64,000 bases of DNA from Oasisia sp. SBJ-2009. Taxonomy: Eukaryota > Annelida > Polychaeta > Sabellida > Siboglinidae. The notes beneath the pieces were generated by a model, which was given only the letters and a program-made list of their open reading frames with translations, did not search any database and was not told where the DNA came from. A program made the translations under genes and the position numbers. Within the stretch, counting starts at the first letter, position 1, and every line of letters starts with the position of its first letter. The stretch spans positions 24,990,213 to 25,054,212 of the forward strand of contig OZ024861.1 in assembly GCA_964017155.1 (NCBI GenBank), read 5' to 3'. Of the stretch, positions 42,691 to 53,403 are shown in pieces.

Positions 42691-43729
42691 GCCACGGATT
42701 GGACAAAGACATGCGCCAAGAAATTACACTTTCATTGTGTGAAGAACACGATACGAAGGTGAAGAAACGCGAGAGCGGGCCAAGTCGTGCTAAAGGCCCG
42801 CTCAGACCACCGAATGTGTGAATTTGGTTCGGCCGCCACCCGATTTTTTTGGCAAACCTCAAGGATGCAATCTGATGTTTTGTTATTCCCCTACGACTCA
42901 TAGACCTAACTGTGTCAGCACTTCCCAATCTTTTTGATCTACTCCAACCATCAGGTCATACTTGGCAAGCGAAGATAACTATGCATTGTGAATATAGTCA
43001 AACGCTTGCTGGCCACAGCCTTATAAAAATCCAGAGGAATTTGAAGGCAACATCGAGAAGCATAGAGTAGACCCTATGCACATATACACAAAGCGTCTGA
43101 AAACACGGGACATTTTTTTGGGGGAGGGGGCAGATATATGGTTGTGTACCCCATGCGTACAACATGGCAATTTTTTGCGCCGCGGCGACGTAACTTTTCT
43201 AACAGCAGCATCTCCCCCCGTTGTTTTTTACTTATATGAAATTGTCATTCCCGCGTCTCCGGGGTGGGCTAGCGCAACAGCTACCCGGAATAGATCACTT
43301 GTATCAAACGTGGTCACCACGGACATGCTGCTCCACATAGAATATCAAGTAATCAACGATGCTGCAGTCATTGTTCGAAGACGAACTTAATCGCGCAATT
43401 TAAGGTTAAACATATAAAATATTATAACCCAGATTATTTCGATTGAGACTCACGTGCTTTCGAAAAGTGACTGCCCTCGTACGTACATGGTCTGTATGCT
43501 CACTGAGAACACAGGCGGGTCCCGGCCTGGGGTACATGTGCCCCCCTAGATCTTTGGAATATGTCCTCTTATCATATGTGTCCAGTAATTAAGGTCCTTT
43601 TGTTGAGTCTAATTGGTGTTGTTGGATTTTTTGAGTTTTACAACAACTTTCGGTATGTACTGTTGTGCTGAAGCTCCGGCTCAGTCCACAAAATATTTAT
43701 TTCGTGTCGGTGCATGGCAGTAGCACGGG
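42691..43729. other. Unassigned sequence; no gene seen
   Basis: It contains short reading frames without domain resemblance (for example 43076-43390). Nothing here could be tied to a host exon or to a defined element. Confidence 0.35.
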
Positions 43730-44965
43730 TGTCGATCGGTGGGGGACGGGAGGGACGCGTCCCCCCATTTTTCAGGGTAGGGGGACAGGATAGGAATTGT
43801 CCCCCCACTTTTCAGTTCAGAAAAATTGCGAGGCCTATAGCCTGACTCAACACTCCTCTCTCTTAAAAGCCGCTACAAAGGACTAGCTAGACAATAAACT
43901 CGCCATATGAAGTTCAGCAAAATTATTTATCGCAAATTAACACGAGGCAAACAAGTTTTGAGGCATGTGTTGCTGTTAGTGCGCCATAATCCGTGGTAGT
44001 TATTTAAATAAACGTAATATTTTAATGTCTTGAATGACATTTTAGACAACTCTTCACGGTAGTCATCACAGGAGAGTTATCGAACAGCCCGTGGCATTTA
44101 TACAAACAATGCTTTGCTATTTCGCTGCACATTGATGATTTTAAATTTGTCGCGCATACGCAGAAAGGCCAATCGGAAAGTGTATAACTACTGCGCTGCG
44201 CTGCCGGGCTCTATCAACCTTGTGTTGATATTATTAATAGGCTTTAGCCATCAAGCACATTTTAAATGATGAAATTTGTGTTGCACTTTCACCCCTCGCC
44301 TGCTTGATGCTTATCGCCTACGGCATTTGCGGCGGATTCCTGCACTTTGTGTAGCTTATTCCCATTTGAGTGATGACAAATTTCTTTGCCAAAATGTTGG
44401 ATTGGGAAGGTCTACACAGGCAGAGCATGGGCGTCGATCAGTGGGGGACGAGGGGGACGCTGATCACCCCACGGCCTGAGGGGGTCAGCATAGGAAATGT
44501 CCTCCTACGTTTTCAGTTCATAAAACAAATTTATAGGCATATATAGCAAGACTGATCACTCCCCTCTCTTAAAAACCCTACATCGGTTTAGTAATAAAAT
44601 TAATAATACGAACTAAACTTCCGAGTACCTAGTGGGAAATCACTAGATAAATTGCTTGGCTGGCAGCAGCCTGCAACTTGATCTTAGTCCAGTAAATATT
44701 CATCATGCCGGGCTCTGTCATTTTGCACCCTTGTGTTGATATATTAATCGGCATTAGCCATCAAACGCATTATAGATTATTAATTTTTGTTTGCCATGTC
44801 ACCCCTTGGATTGCAGCCTGGTCGCCCTGGTGGATATTTATATCGCCTACGGCGGATACAGCGGATTTATGCACTTTCTGTAATTTGATCTTATTTTAGT
44901 GATGACAAATTTCTTTGCCAAAAAGTGGGATTGGGAAGTCCTACACAGGCACGCCTGTAAGCTCT
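43730..44965. repeat. Diverged tandem duplication of a ~550-700-bp unit
   Basis: GTCGATCGGTGGGGGACG at 43733 recurs as GTCGATCAGTGGGGGACG at 44432. CTCCTCTCTCTTAAAA and GTGATGACAAATTTCTTTGC words occur in both copies in the same order. A fragment of the same unit lies inverted at 52160-52215. This looks like part of an interspersed element present at least three times. Confidence 0.75.
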
Positions 44966-45186
44966 GCATCTTGTCATTCTATGAATCAGGCAAGTAGTGT
45001 TGGGTCCAAAGTCTACCCCCCAAATGTTCAGTGATTGGGGTGGGCCATGGCCCCTCTTAAATTTATGTTGCCAACATAGCTATTATAAATAGCATAACAT
45101 AAAGGTTTTCTTTAGTTTAGAATTAGCACCAGACCAAGAATGAATTGTTTTATATTTACAAAAAATAGTTACGTGTATTTCAGGTC

Positions 45187-45189
<3 letters not shown>

Positions 45190-45270
<81 letters not shown>

Positions 45271-45289
45271 TTTATATATATATATATAT

Positions 45290-45355
<66 letters not shown>

Positions 45356-45368
45356 TATATATATATAA
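45190..45368. repeat. (TA)n microsatellite at the 3' end of the LINE
   Basis: About 180 bp of TA with a short CACAC interruption. On the minus strand the LINE ends TCTGAAATAAACGTTATTAT and runs directly into this tract. Confidence 0.95.
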
Positions 45369-45989
45369 TAATAACGTTTATTTCAGACAAGACGTCCATA
45401 TATACATATACATAAAATACAATTTAAAAAATTTGAAAAGTACAATACATATAATACAATCAAAGCAATGATGAGATCAACGTAAAAATATAAGTGTAAA
45501 ATAAAAAAAGTTATGTCTAAATATATGAGGAAATTAATTAAATAAGTTGTAAAAATAAATTAAAAAAAACTTGATTAAAAAATAAATACAATACTAATGT
45601 CATGTGTACAATAACGACCTCCAGTATGAGTACATATTGCTCTTGAAATGAATATCGGTATGAAGGTAATTAATAAAAAGGATATTATCTGACTGATGAA
45701 GACGACATAAAAGACTGAATATTGATGAACGAATGCGTTCATTGAAGGATTTAATGTAGTTGGTGGCAAACATAAAACTTGCACTACATCTTGAGGGTAA
45801 GTTGAGTAAAATTCTGAGGCTATTATTGTATGCGACAGTAATGCTTTTGAGGCTATATTTTTTGAATTTGCACCAAAGACTAGAAGTATACATAGGAGCA
45901 CAGTATGCTTGAAATAAAATAATTTTGGTGGAAATATTACAAAGACAAAATTTTCGAGCTAATACATTGGCTTGGACATAAAGGCATCT

Positions 45990-47206
45990 TTATTGTCTGG
46001 AAATGTCGTCATCATTAGTTAGGTTATTGTTGATTATATGACCGAGATATTTACATTTCTTAGTATAAGGTAATGGATGGTTATCGAGATGGATACAATG
46101 AAAATGTTTCCTGTCCTGGGGTTTGTTGTCAATAACCATACAAAACGACTTCTTGGCATTATAAGTAATATTGCCATTAACAATTTGCCATACTTGGCAC
46201 AACAATCAGTAAGTTTTCTCAAACCAGCAACACTGGGAGAAAAAATACAGAGGTCATCAGCATACATCAAGTGGTTGATTAAGGTGCCAGCATAAAGACA
46301 ACCAATATGTAATTTGCTTAGATTAACGCTTAAGTCGTCCATGTACACATTGAAAAGATGGGGGGGGGGAAGGATTCCACCCCGTTTAACACAATTGGAA
46401 ACAGTAAAAAAGATAGAAAATCCCTGACGCCATCTGATGGTAAATTGTTGGATACCGTACCAGTGGTATAGAATGCGTACAATAATAGCTGGACAGCCAC
46501 GATCAATTAATTTACCAAATAGCTTGCTGTGGTTAACTTTGTCGAAGGCTTTGTAGGCATCCTACATAGTAGCATACATAGAAGACCCATTAGCAATATA
46601 GTTTCGAAAAAGTTCTTTTAACAGAAATATGAGCATCTCAGTAGAGTGATGCTTTTTAAATCCAAATTGATTGTCACATGTAATGAGAAATGGGATAGCC
46701 CTGGATAATATTAATGATTCAAATAGTTTGCTAGCTACTGTGGCAAGGGCAATGGGCCTATAGTTATTATTGTCTGACAAATCACCGGATTTATTTTTAA
46801 TGATAGGAGCTATGATTGTTGTCATCATAGTATCAGGTAAAAAACCATGTATTAACAGACTACTATACAACAAAGACATAAGAATATGTAGTTTTTCGTT
46901 AGCATACTTAAAATGTTCATTACTGATATGGTCGTAGCCACAGGCTTTACCAACAGGCATAGCATAATTCTTGTAGTTCTTTAACTTTAACAACCATATT
47001 GTCGCTAAGTTGAATATTGCTACAATACATATCAATCTTATGAATGTGAACAGTAGACTCGGGTACAGAGTTAAGCAGTGATTGGTAATGATGAAGCCAC
47101 ATATTTCTGACGTTTTCAGCACCACAGGCACCTCCAACATTACTGGGGTTAGGTAATCTGGCATTGTTTGCTTGTTTGATGCCCTTCCAAAAGGTTTTAA
47201 AATCAT
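45990..47206 (-). pseudogene. LINE ORF2, reverse transcriptase domain (frameshifted)
   Basis: Motifs in order: GYDHISNEHFKYA, NYRPIALATVASKLFE, DNQFGFKKHHSTEM, and, in another frame, LINHLMYADDLCIFSP with the catalytic Y-A-D-D near 46253-46264. At least two frame changes and a stop near 46562 separate these blocks, so no active enzyme is encoded. Confidence 0.88.
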
Positions 47207-48360
47207 GGCTGCTCAGATTGGAAGCAAGTCGCTCAGTTTTAAGAGATTCAGCATTTTTTTCGCAATGTCTTTTGTTGCGTTTAAACTGGGCACGTTTAAT
47301 TTTCATTAAGTCATACAAAGGACCATGTCTCGGACTCCCAGCAGACCGCCAGGTGAGAAAAGTTTCTCTGGCAGCTTGATGAGAGTCCCTGACCAGGTTG
47401 TTCCAACCAGGAACATTGAATTTTCGGGATGTGTTATACGTTTTAGTAGGAATGACATCGGAAGCATCCGTAAGATAATGTATGATATCATTATAAAATT
47501 TGCACAAAAGCAGCTGATTGGCTTCATCATGGCAGTTAGGATTGGTACCACTTAGAGCAGCATGTGGTACGTCAATGCCGGATAAAAGAGAACCAGATTT
47601 GGTGTAATAGTTGAGAAGGTCATGGGAGGAGGCACAATCCCACATGGGACTGGGCTTACAAGTTTGTTGCGTAGTGGATGATTCAGAAGTGGGTAGTAAT
47701 TTGATAGAAATGGTAAACGATAGAGGAAAATGATCCGAAGAGACACAGTCATAATTAATTACCATATCAGAGACAGATGAGTGACTGGAGTGGGTGCATG
47801 CAAAGCACATGATCCAGCCAGCTCCTAGAGCCATGGGCGTCACTAACATATGTAAACGAATCGGGGGGAAGATACTTAATGTCACTTGGGATAAAGTGGC
47901 ATTCACTAATAAAACAATTTAGAAATGGTGAAAATAAGCTGGACTTGATTAAATCAGCATTAAAGTCTCCAACAATAAAAATATTACTTGAATCAAATGA
48001 GTCAGTTATGGCTTGGATCTTGCCTAAAATAGCTTGATATTCATCAACATTATCATCGCTCTGATATGGTAGATATACATTAAAAACAAGAATTGTGGCA
48101 TTAAAAGTAGTGATTTTGAGACCAAGAAGTCTTTTCTCATCGTCATAAACCAAAATTTCGATGAATGGGTCAAGTGATCTTCGCCATAAAAAACAAAGAC
48201 CACCATGAGGACGACCACTGAAGCCATCACCATAATCGATGGAGCTAATGCCCCTAGCACTGAAGTCAGAGTGCAAAGAATTAATATATGAAAGGCTCTG
48301 TTTGGGAAGCCAATGTTCTTGCACAGCAAGTATATCACATGCAGTTAAAATATTAATCAA
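46947..48360 (-). pseudogene. LINE ORF2, endonuclease and linker region
   Basis: The APE-type endonuclease shows LAVQEHWLPKQ (catalytic Glu), FIVGDFNADL (Asp and Asn) and SRSWLDHVLC (catalytic Asp-His). It nicks target DNA for target-primed reverse transcription. The frame shifts near 47830, and a linker with the basic IKRAQFKRNKR segment follows before the reverse transcriptase. Confidence 0.85.
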
Positions 48361-48419
48361 ATCAATTGAACTGTTCCGTATGCTTCTCGCATTAAAGGAA
48401 GCAATACGTATACGACAGT

Positions 48420-48818
48420 CTATAGGTGTGTCGAATTAGCTGTGTTGTGTTTCCTTGGAGGAAAATATCGACCAATCTTAGTGCCAACTGGCCAAAGGTT
48501 GGCATCATAGAGAGTGTTCGGTCTGCCAATGTCGACACACAGTTTGAAAGAGGCGTAGTAGTTATGAGTTGATGGAATGCGTTCACAGGTGCACTTCATC
48601 TTCAAGTTAGAAGACACATAAGTAGAGACGTCAACACATGATGTGTCGGTGTGAAAACCAGTTAAAAAGTAGTCCGCCGATACAAGTCGAGCGGGAGCAC
48701 ATTTGAGTCCACACTTGACGGACGATTTCCCAGTGGTCATTTGATGCGTTTTGTGTTGCTTAACACTAACAGATGACACATACGTTTTCGTTGATGACTT
48801 GCGTGATTTCTTGGAGAC
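48420..48818 (-). pseudogene. LINE ORF1 C-terminal part
   Basis: This frame carries a basic segment (SKKSRKSSTKTY), a Cys-containing middle and the block CVDIGRPNTLYDANLWPVG. The upstream part of the same ORF lies beyond the LTR element, at 51692-52060. ORF1 proteins bind the element's RNA. Here the frame is split by the Gypsy insertion. Confidence 0.6.
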
Positions 48819-48956
48819 TGTTACGTGACTATGTCCAAGACATGCTGCCATCTAACGAATGGCAGCGCAACTATAACAGATAGTTGCGGGTTCGAGTTTA
48901 CGCGTAAGAGCACATGTATGTCTGCTGGAGACACTTTGTCATAGATTAAAACTGTT
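48819..48956 (+). repeat. Left LTR of the Gypsy-type element
   Basis: 138 bp beginning TGTTACG and ending AAAACTGTT, nearly identical to the right LTR (one T/A difference near 48900). Unusually, no primer-binding site follows; coding sequence starts immediately. Confidence 0.92.
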
Positions 48957-50662
48957 TTCTCGAAGGCAGACCTCTCGTCCGGTTACTAGCACGTCAAGTT
49001 AGATGACGAATCCAGCCTGTTGACGACGTTCCAGACATGTTTTGGAAGATACAGGTGGTGTCGCCTGCCTTTTGGCACAACGGTGTCAAGTGAAGTGTTC
49101 CAAAAACACCTTCTAGAGGCCTTGCGTGGCCTACCAGGCATCATCTGCATAGCGGACGACATAGTGATCTATGGCAAGACATCGGAAGAGCACGATGAGA
49201 ACCTGCGAAAGTTCTTCGAGCGGTGTCTGGAGACAGGCATCAAACTCAACAAAGACAAGCTGGACATCGGACTGAAAGAGGTCACATTCATGGGTCACCG
49301 AATCACGAAGGAACGGTTACGCGTGGACCCAGCTAAAGTATCGGCAATCAGTGAGATGCAGCCACCGACCAACATCAATGAATTGCGCCGATTCATGGGC
49401 ATGGCGAACTACTTGGCGCGGTTCATGCCTCACCTGACGGACACTATGCAACTGCTACACAACCTGCTCAAGAATGATGTGCCCTACGTGTGGTCCACGA
49501 CACAACAAACGTCCTTCGATGCAGTCAAGGTGATGCTGGCAGAGGCCCCTGTTCTTGCGTTCCACAACTCGGACAAAGAACTAGTGCTGGAGAACGATGC
49601 GAGTGAGTACGGACTGGGATCGGTTTTGCTACAAGATGGCAAGCCAGTAGCATACGCAAGCCGATCTCTGTCTTCAGCTGAACGCCATTACGCTCAGATC
49701 GAGAAAGAAATGCTGAGCGTGTTGTTTGGTTTGAGCAAGTTTCCCCACTACACGTACGGTCGAGATGTCACTGTAGTGACTGACCATATATACCGCTAGT
49801 TGCGATCCGCGCGAAGCCACTAGGGAAAGCTCCCAAGCGGCTACAACACATGCTGCTGAAATCACAAGAGTACTCATACCAGCTGACGTACAAACCTGGA
49901 AAAGCCATACCGGTCGCCGACGCATTGTCCCGAGCACCTACAGACGACCCGGTCACGGATGAGGTAGCCATCAACAACATCACGCTCACAGCGTTCATTC
50001 CGAGAAGACGCGTGCCAGAACGTTTGCTACCCTACTTCAGCTACCGCGACGAGCTGACGATCCAGGATGGGATCATATTTCGTGGAGAACGCATCGTGAT
50101 ACCGTCTTCACTGCGAAAGAGCATGAAAGAGAAAGTACATGCCGGCCATATAGGCATCAACTCGTCTTTGAGGAGAGCACGAGACCTGATTTACTGGCCT
50201 CAGATGTCCACAGACATCCGTCACTACGTAGAAACATGTGGTGTGTGTGCAACATACGCTGATAAGCAACCTGCAGAGTCGATGGTCATGACTGAGACAC
50301 CAGACCTACCATGTCAGAAAGTAGGGACGGATTTGTTCTCGTGGTCTGGAACGGACTATATGGTAACAACAGATTACCACAGCGGTTTCTTCGAGTTAGA
50401 CTACCTACCAGACACAACCTCCGAAACAGTGGTAGGAAAGCTGAAGAACAATTTCAGTCGACACGGCATACCGCACACACTTGTCAGTGACAATGGAGCA
50501 CAGTATGCATCGGCTGTGTTCAGAAAATTCGCACAGAACTGGCAGTTTGTGCACGAGACTAGCAGCCCAGGCAACAGTCAAGCCAATGGTGCAGCCGAAG
50601 CGGCGGTCAAGATCGCTAAGAGGATGCTGAGAAAATGCAAGGCATCTAAGGAAGATCCATAA
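48957..50662 (+). pseudogene. Gypsy pol remnant: reverse transcriptase, RNase H, integrase (broken)
   Basis: Reverse transcriptase starts at its first catalytic block, with an in-frame stop near 48987, then TCFGRYRWCRLPFGT, the ADDIVIYG motif and RRFMGMANYLARFM. RNase H follows (VLENDASEYGLGSVLLQDG, ERHYAQIEKE). A frameshift near 49790 separates this from the connection domain and integrase, which has a H-x-H...C-x-x-C zinc finger (HAGH, CGVCATY) and catalytic residues in GTDLF, VSDNGAQY and ANGAAEAAVK. A stop near 50660 cuts the integrase before the conserved NIRNTPTEG motif. The product is not functional. Confidence 0.92.
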
Positions 50663-51253
50663 CTCGGTCTTCTGAACATTCGTAACACACCGACTGAAGG
50701 AATGGCAACAAGCCCTGCACAGCGCCTGTTTGGTAGACGTACCAAAACGTTGCTGCCAACAACACACAACCAGTTGAAACCGGGTGGTCCTGCCGATGTC
50801 AGAGAGCAATCCGGATGTCAGCGAACTAAGTTCAAATCAGTACTGAACTCAGACCACCCCAGACGTGACATACGACGTTTGAATGTCGGCGAAACGATCA
50901 GAATGCAGCCATTAGAACACGGCAGGAGAGAATGGACTGAGGCAACGGTTCACAAAGCTCTGTCCAGTCGATCGTACGATGTCATAACAGCGACTGGACG
51001 CCATTACCGTCGAAACCGCCGACACCTCAGACCATCGCGTCCATCCGAGCACGACACGACACATGATCGCGCTGACAGACCTGAACGAATGATACCACCT
51101 AGTGGCGTACCGAGAGATCGAGCACACGATCCGGAAACGGTCACTGTTGAGACAAACGCAGCCTCAACTCAACAACAGGAAACTACAACAGTCACACAGA
51201 TTACACGACTAAGTAAGGTAGTTGTTTGTGCCAGAAGACACGCGAGAACATGA
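50663..51253 (+). pseudogene. Gypsy integrase C-terminal region
   Basis: This continues pol beyond the stop near 50660: RNTP, then SPAQRLFGRRTKTLLP and a basic tail with RRDIRRLNVGETIRMQPLE and a chromodomain-like or GPY-like YRRNRRHLRPS segment. The reading frame is otherwise open to the stop at 51251. Confidence 0.8.
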
Positions 51254-51553
51254 TCCCACGGGCCTGACTACACGATCCGGGAGAGTAGTCAGGCCCGTGG
51301 ATAGACTGAACTTGTAATAGATCCAGTCCAAGGACAAACTCACGTTGTTGTGTATCAAGTCTGTAGATGGACTGAAGTTAATTGTAGTTGATCAAGTCAG
51401 TAGACAAACTGCAATTGAACTTAAATGTAATAATGGTAGCCTAATCATGCTAACTTTAATACTCGTTTAAGTTACTGTAAACTTTCACTCAATAGTGTTT
51501 AGTCGAACAATTTTTTTAGTTTATGTTTTTTTATAGACTAATTAGGAGGGAGA

Positions 51554-51691
51554 TGTTACGTGACTATGTCCAAGACATGCTGCCATCTAACGAATGGCAG
51601 CGCAACTATAACAGATAGTTGCGGGTTCGAGATTACGCGTAAGAGCACATGTATGTCTGCTGGAGACACTTTGTCATAGATTAAAACTGTT
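51554..51691 (+). repeat. Right LTR of the Gypsy-type element
   Basis: 138 bp preceded by a polypurine tract. The sequence after it (GGAGCC...) returns to the interrupted LINE ORF1. Confidence 0.92.
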
Positions 51692-52051
51692 GGAGCCTAG
51701 TCATGTATTCGTGTCATTATCATTGATAGACGTGATCACAGAACACGAAACAGAGACAACGTCAGTCCACAGTGGTGAAGATGTGTTACCAGTAGGCGTA
51801 GTAGATGTAAACGGTTGTGTAGTGGCCTCGACTGACTGTTGTGGAGCAGGGGGCGAGTCCATCAGGGAAGTGATCGCCGACTCAGCTGAGATTGACGCCG
51901 CAGATTGTAGAGGAGTGATTGGCGGAGATGTTGAGCTCTGGGATGATCTACAGCGTTCAGAGGAGATGGCGAGACGTGTAGGCACGAATTTGGCGGCTGT
52001 CGTTGTAGCAACATCAGCAGAAGTGATCTGCGGCAGTGGCAGCAGGGATTT

Positions 52052-52060
<9 letters not shown>
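51692..52060 (-). pseudogene. LINE ORF1 N-terminal remnant
   Basis: A Ser/Thr/Pro-rich frame (for example [22 protein letters not shown]) that was contiguous with 48818-48420 before the LTR insertion. It ends at a (TA)n tract, so the true 5' end is lost. Confidence 0.55.

Positions 52061-52131
<71 letters not shown>
52055..52131. repeat. (TA)n microsatellite
   Basis: About 38 TA units between the LINE 5' end and a G/C-rich fragment of the repeat found at 43730-44965. Confidence 0.95.
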
Positions 52132-52135
<4 letters not shown>

Positions 52136-52291
52136 GCATACATATGTGTACATATAAGTTGGTCCCCCGTCCCCCCCCCCCACTTTTAAAATCGGATCGA
52201 CGCCCCTGGGCAAGGGAAGGTTTTGCATCCCCCGCCCTACCTGGGTTCGCCCTGCCTCTGAATGTACAGCAGTGACATATGTTCATAGCCA

Positions 52292-53225
52292 TACGAAATC
52301 TTAGAGACCAGCTGCAGATTATAATGTATAGTCATAGACCCTAGTTATGCTTATAATTATTATAATAACCGGCGCATATATCTACGTCTGTGACTATGTC
52401 TATGGCTGGTGGAATATTATTGCAAGGAATACCGGAATAATAATTAATAACATTATGATATTTCTTACTTTAATACGTAGTGTTTGATTTTATGTCAGGA
52501 TCATAATCTGAGACCCGACTCCCGACAGTACGCAACTTTATTCTCGTTTAACGCGATCGTCGCCAGTCGTAACTGCGCCGTCAATCATGGCTCATGCCCA
52601 TGCAATGCAATGGCTTGAGCCTCAACTGGAGGCCCACGGCTTTAAATTATACGCGCCCGTACTTGGCTAAATGCATGTATAATCGTCAAAGGTGAATAAG
52701 AAATAAGCTGGGAGTGGAATACAATTGCTCATTGTCGTGTTTATTCAATAAACGTCATTGTGATTGTGCACATGTCCATTCAGCCAACGTTCAACGGAAC
52801 CTGACTACCGTCTGACTCGCGACGCTTGCGTGCCGAGGGCAGTCTGGTTGATATGGCGTCATGGTAACGAAGTGTACAGCATTTTAAATTAATGCGCCGT
52901 AATTAAATAGCGTCACATGTTTTCTTATCTATGTGGCACCCATTGTAGCATTATTGTACTCCATGCATAAATACATCGATCTTTTGCGATGATATATTAA
53001 ATACAACATTGATGCGATATATACGTACGTTTCAGTATGGAACTTACTTGCGGCGCGCAGTAATTAACGGTTCACGGAAAGCGGGAAGCGCCTAGCGGGC
53101 ACTGGCGTCGAGCTACTTTGAGAAAAGTAAACTAAGTGACAGACGCATGGTTAATGTCGCCGTTGTTGTTAGTTAGTTCGTGTTGTACAAACATTGACCG
53201 CGGACGCTGTTGACGGCTGTAAGCA
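52292..53225. other. Upstream region of the dynein heavy chain gene
   Basis: AT-rich sequence gives way to more CpG-rich DNA from about 52790 to the start codon at 53226, which is the likely promoter and 5' UTR. No firm core element is visible. Confidence 0.35.
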
Positions 53226-53403
53226 ATGGCGGACGTTGAAGCAGCACCGAACGAGACCGAAGCCCCGGTAACGGAGGAGGCCCCGGTAACGGAGGAAGGC
53301 GGAGGAGAGTCCCCTCCCCCCGGGGAGAAGGAGACGACGAAGTCGCCGAGTCCGAAACCAGATCAAGAACACGATGAAGTCGCACCGCCGCTTATATCAA
53401 AAG
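53226..53403 (+). CDS. DNAH5/8: Dynein heavy chain exon 1
   Basis: Start ATG in GCAATGGC context. Encodes MADVEAAPNETEAPVTEEAP with the EAPVTEE motif duplicated, then a Pro/Glu/Lys-rich stretch. Donor AAG/GTAAAT, phase 1 out. Confidence 0.82.

Larger units (their letters stand above)
48819..51691 (+). mobile_element. Gypsy-type LTR retrotransposon, internally deleted, young
   Basis: Two 138-bp LTRs (48819-48956 and 51554-51691, starting TGTTACGTGACTATG) differ at one base that I can see. Flanks GGAGAC and GGAGCC are an imperfect target duplication. A purine tract (AGGAGGGAGA) precedes the right LTR. Between them lie reverse transcriptase, RNase H and integrase, but gag, protease and the first part of reverse transcriptase are missing: the left LTR joins reverse-transcriptase coding sequence directly. 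It inserted into the LINE ORF1. Confidence 0.92.
45366..52060 (-). mobile_element. Jockey/CR1-type non-LTR retrotransposon (LINE), interrupted by a Gypsy element
   Basis: On the minus strand, order 5' to 3': an ORF1-like remnant (52060-51692 and, after the LTR insertion, 48818-48420), then ORF2 with an APE-type endonuclease and reverse transcriptase, then an AT-rich 3' tail containing AATAAA and ending in TA repeats at 45366. ORF1 ends with LYDANLWPVGTKIGRYF, like the C-terminal block of many LINE ORF1 proteins. Several frameshifts make this copy dead. The 5' end abuts a (TA)n tract at 52055 and is probably truncated. Confidence 0.85.
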
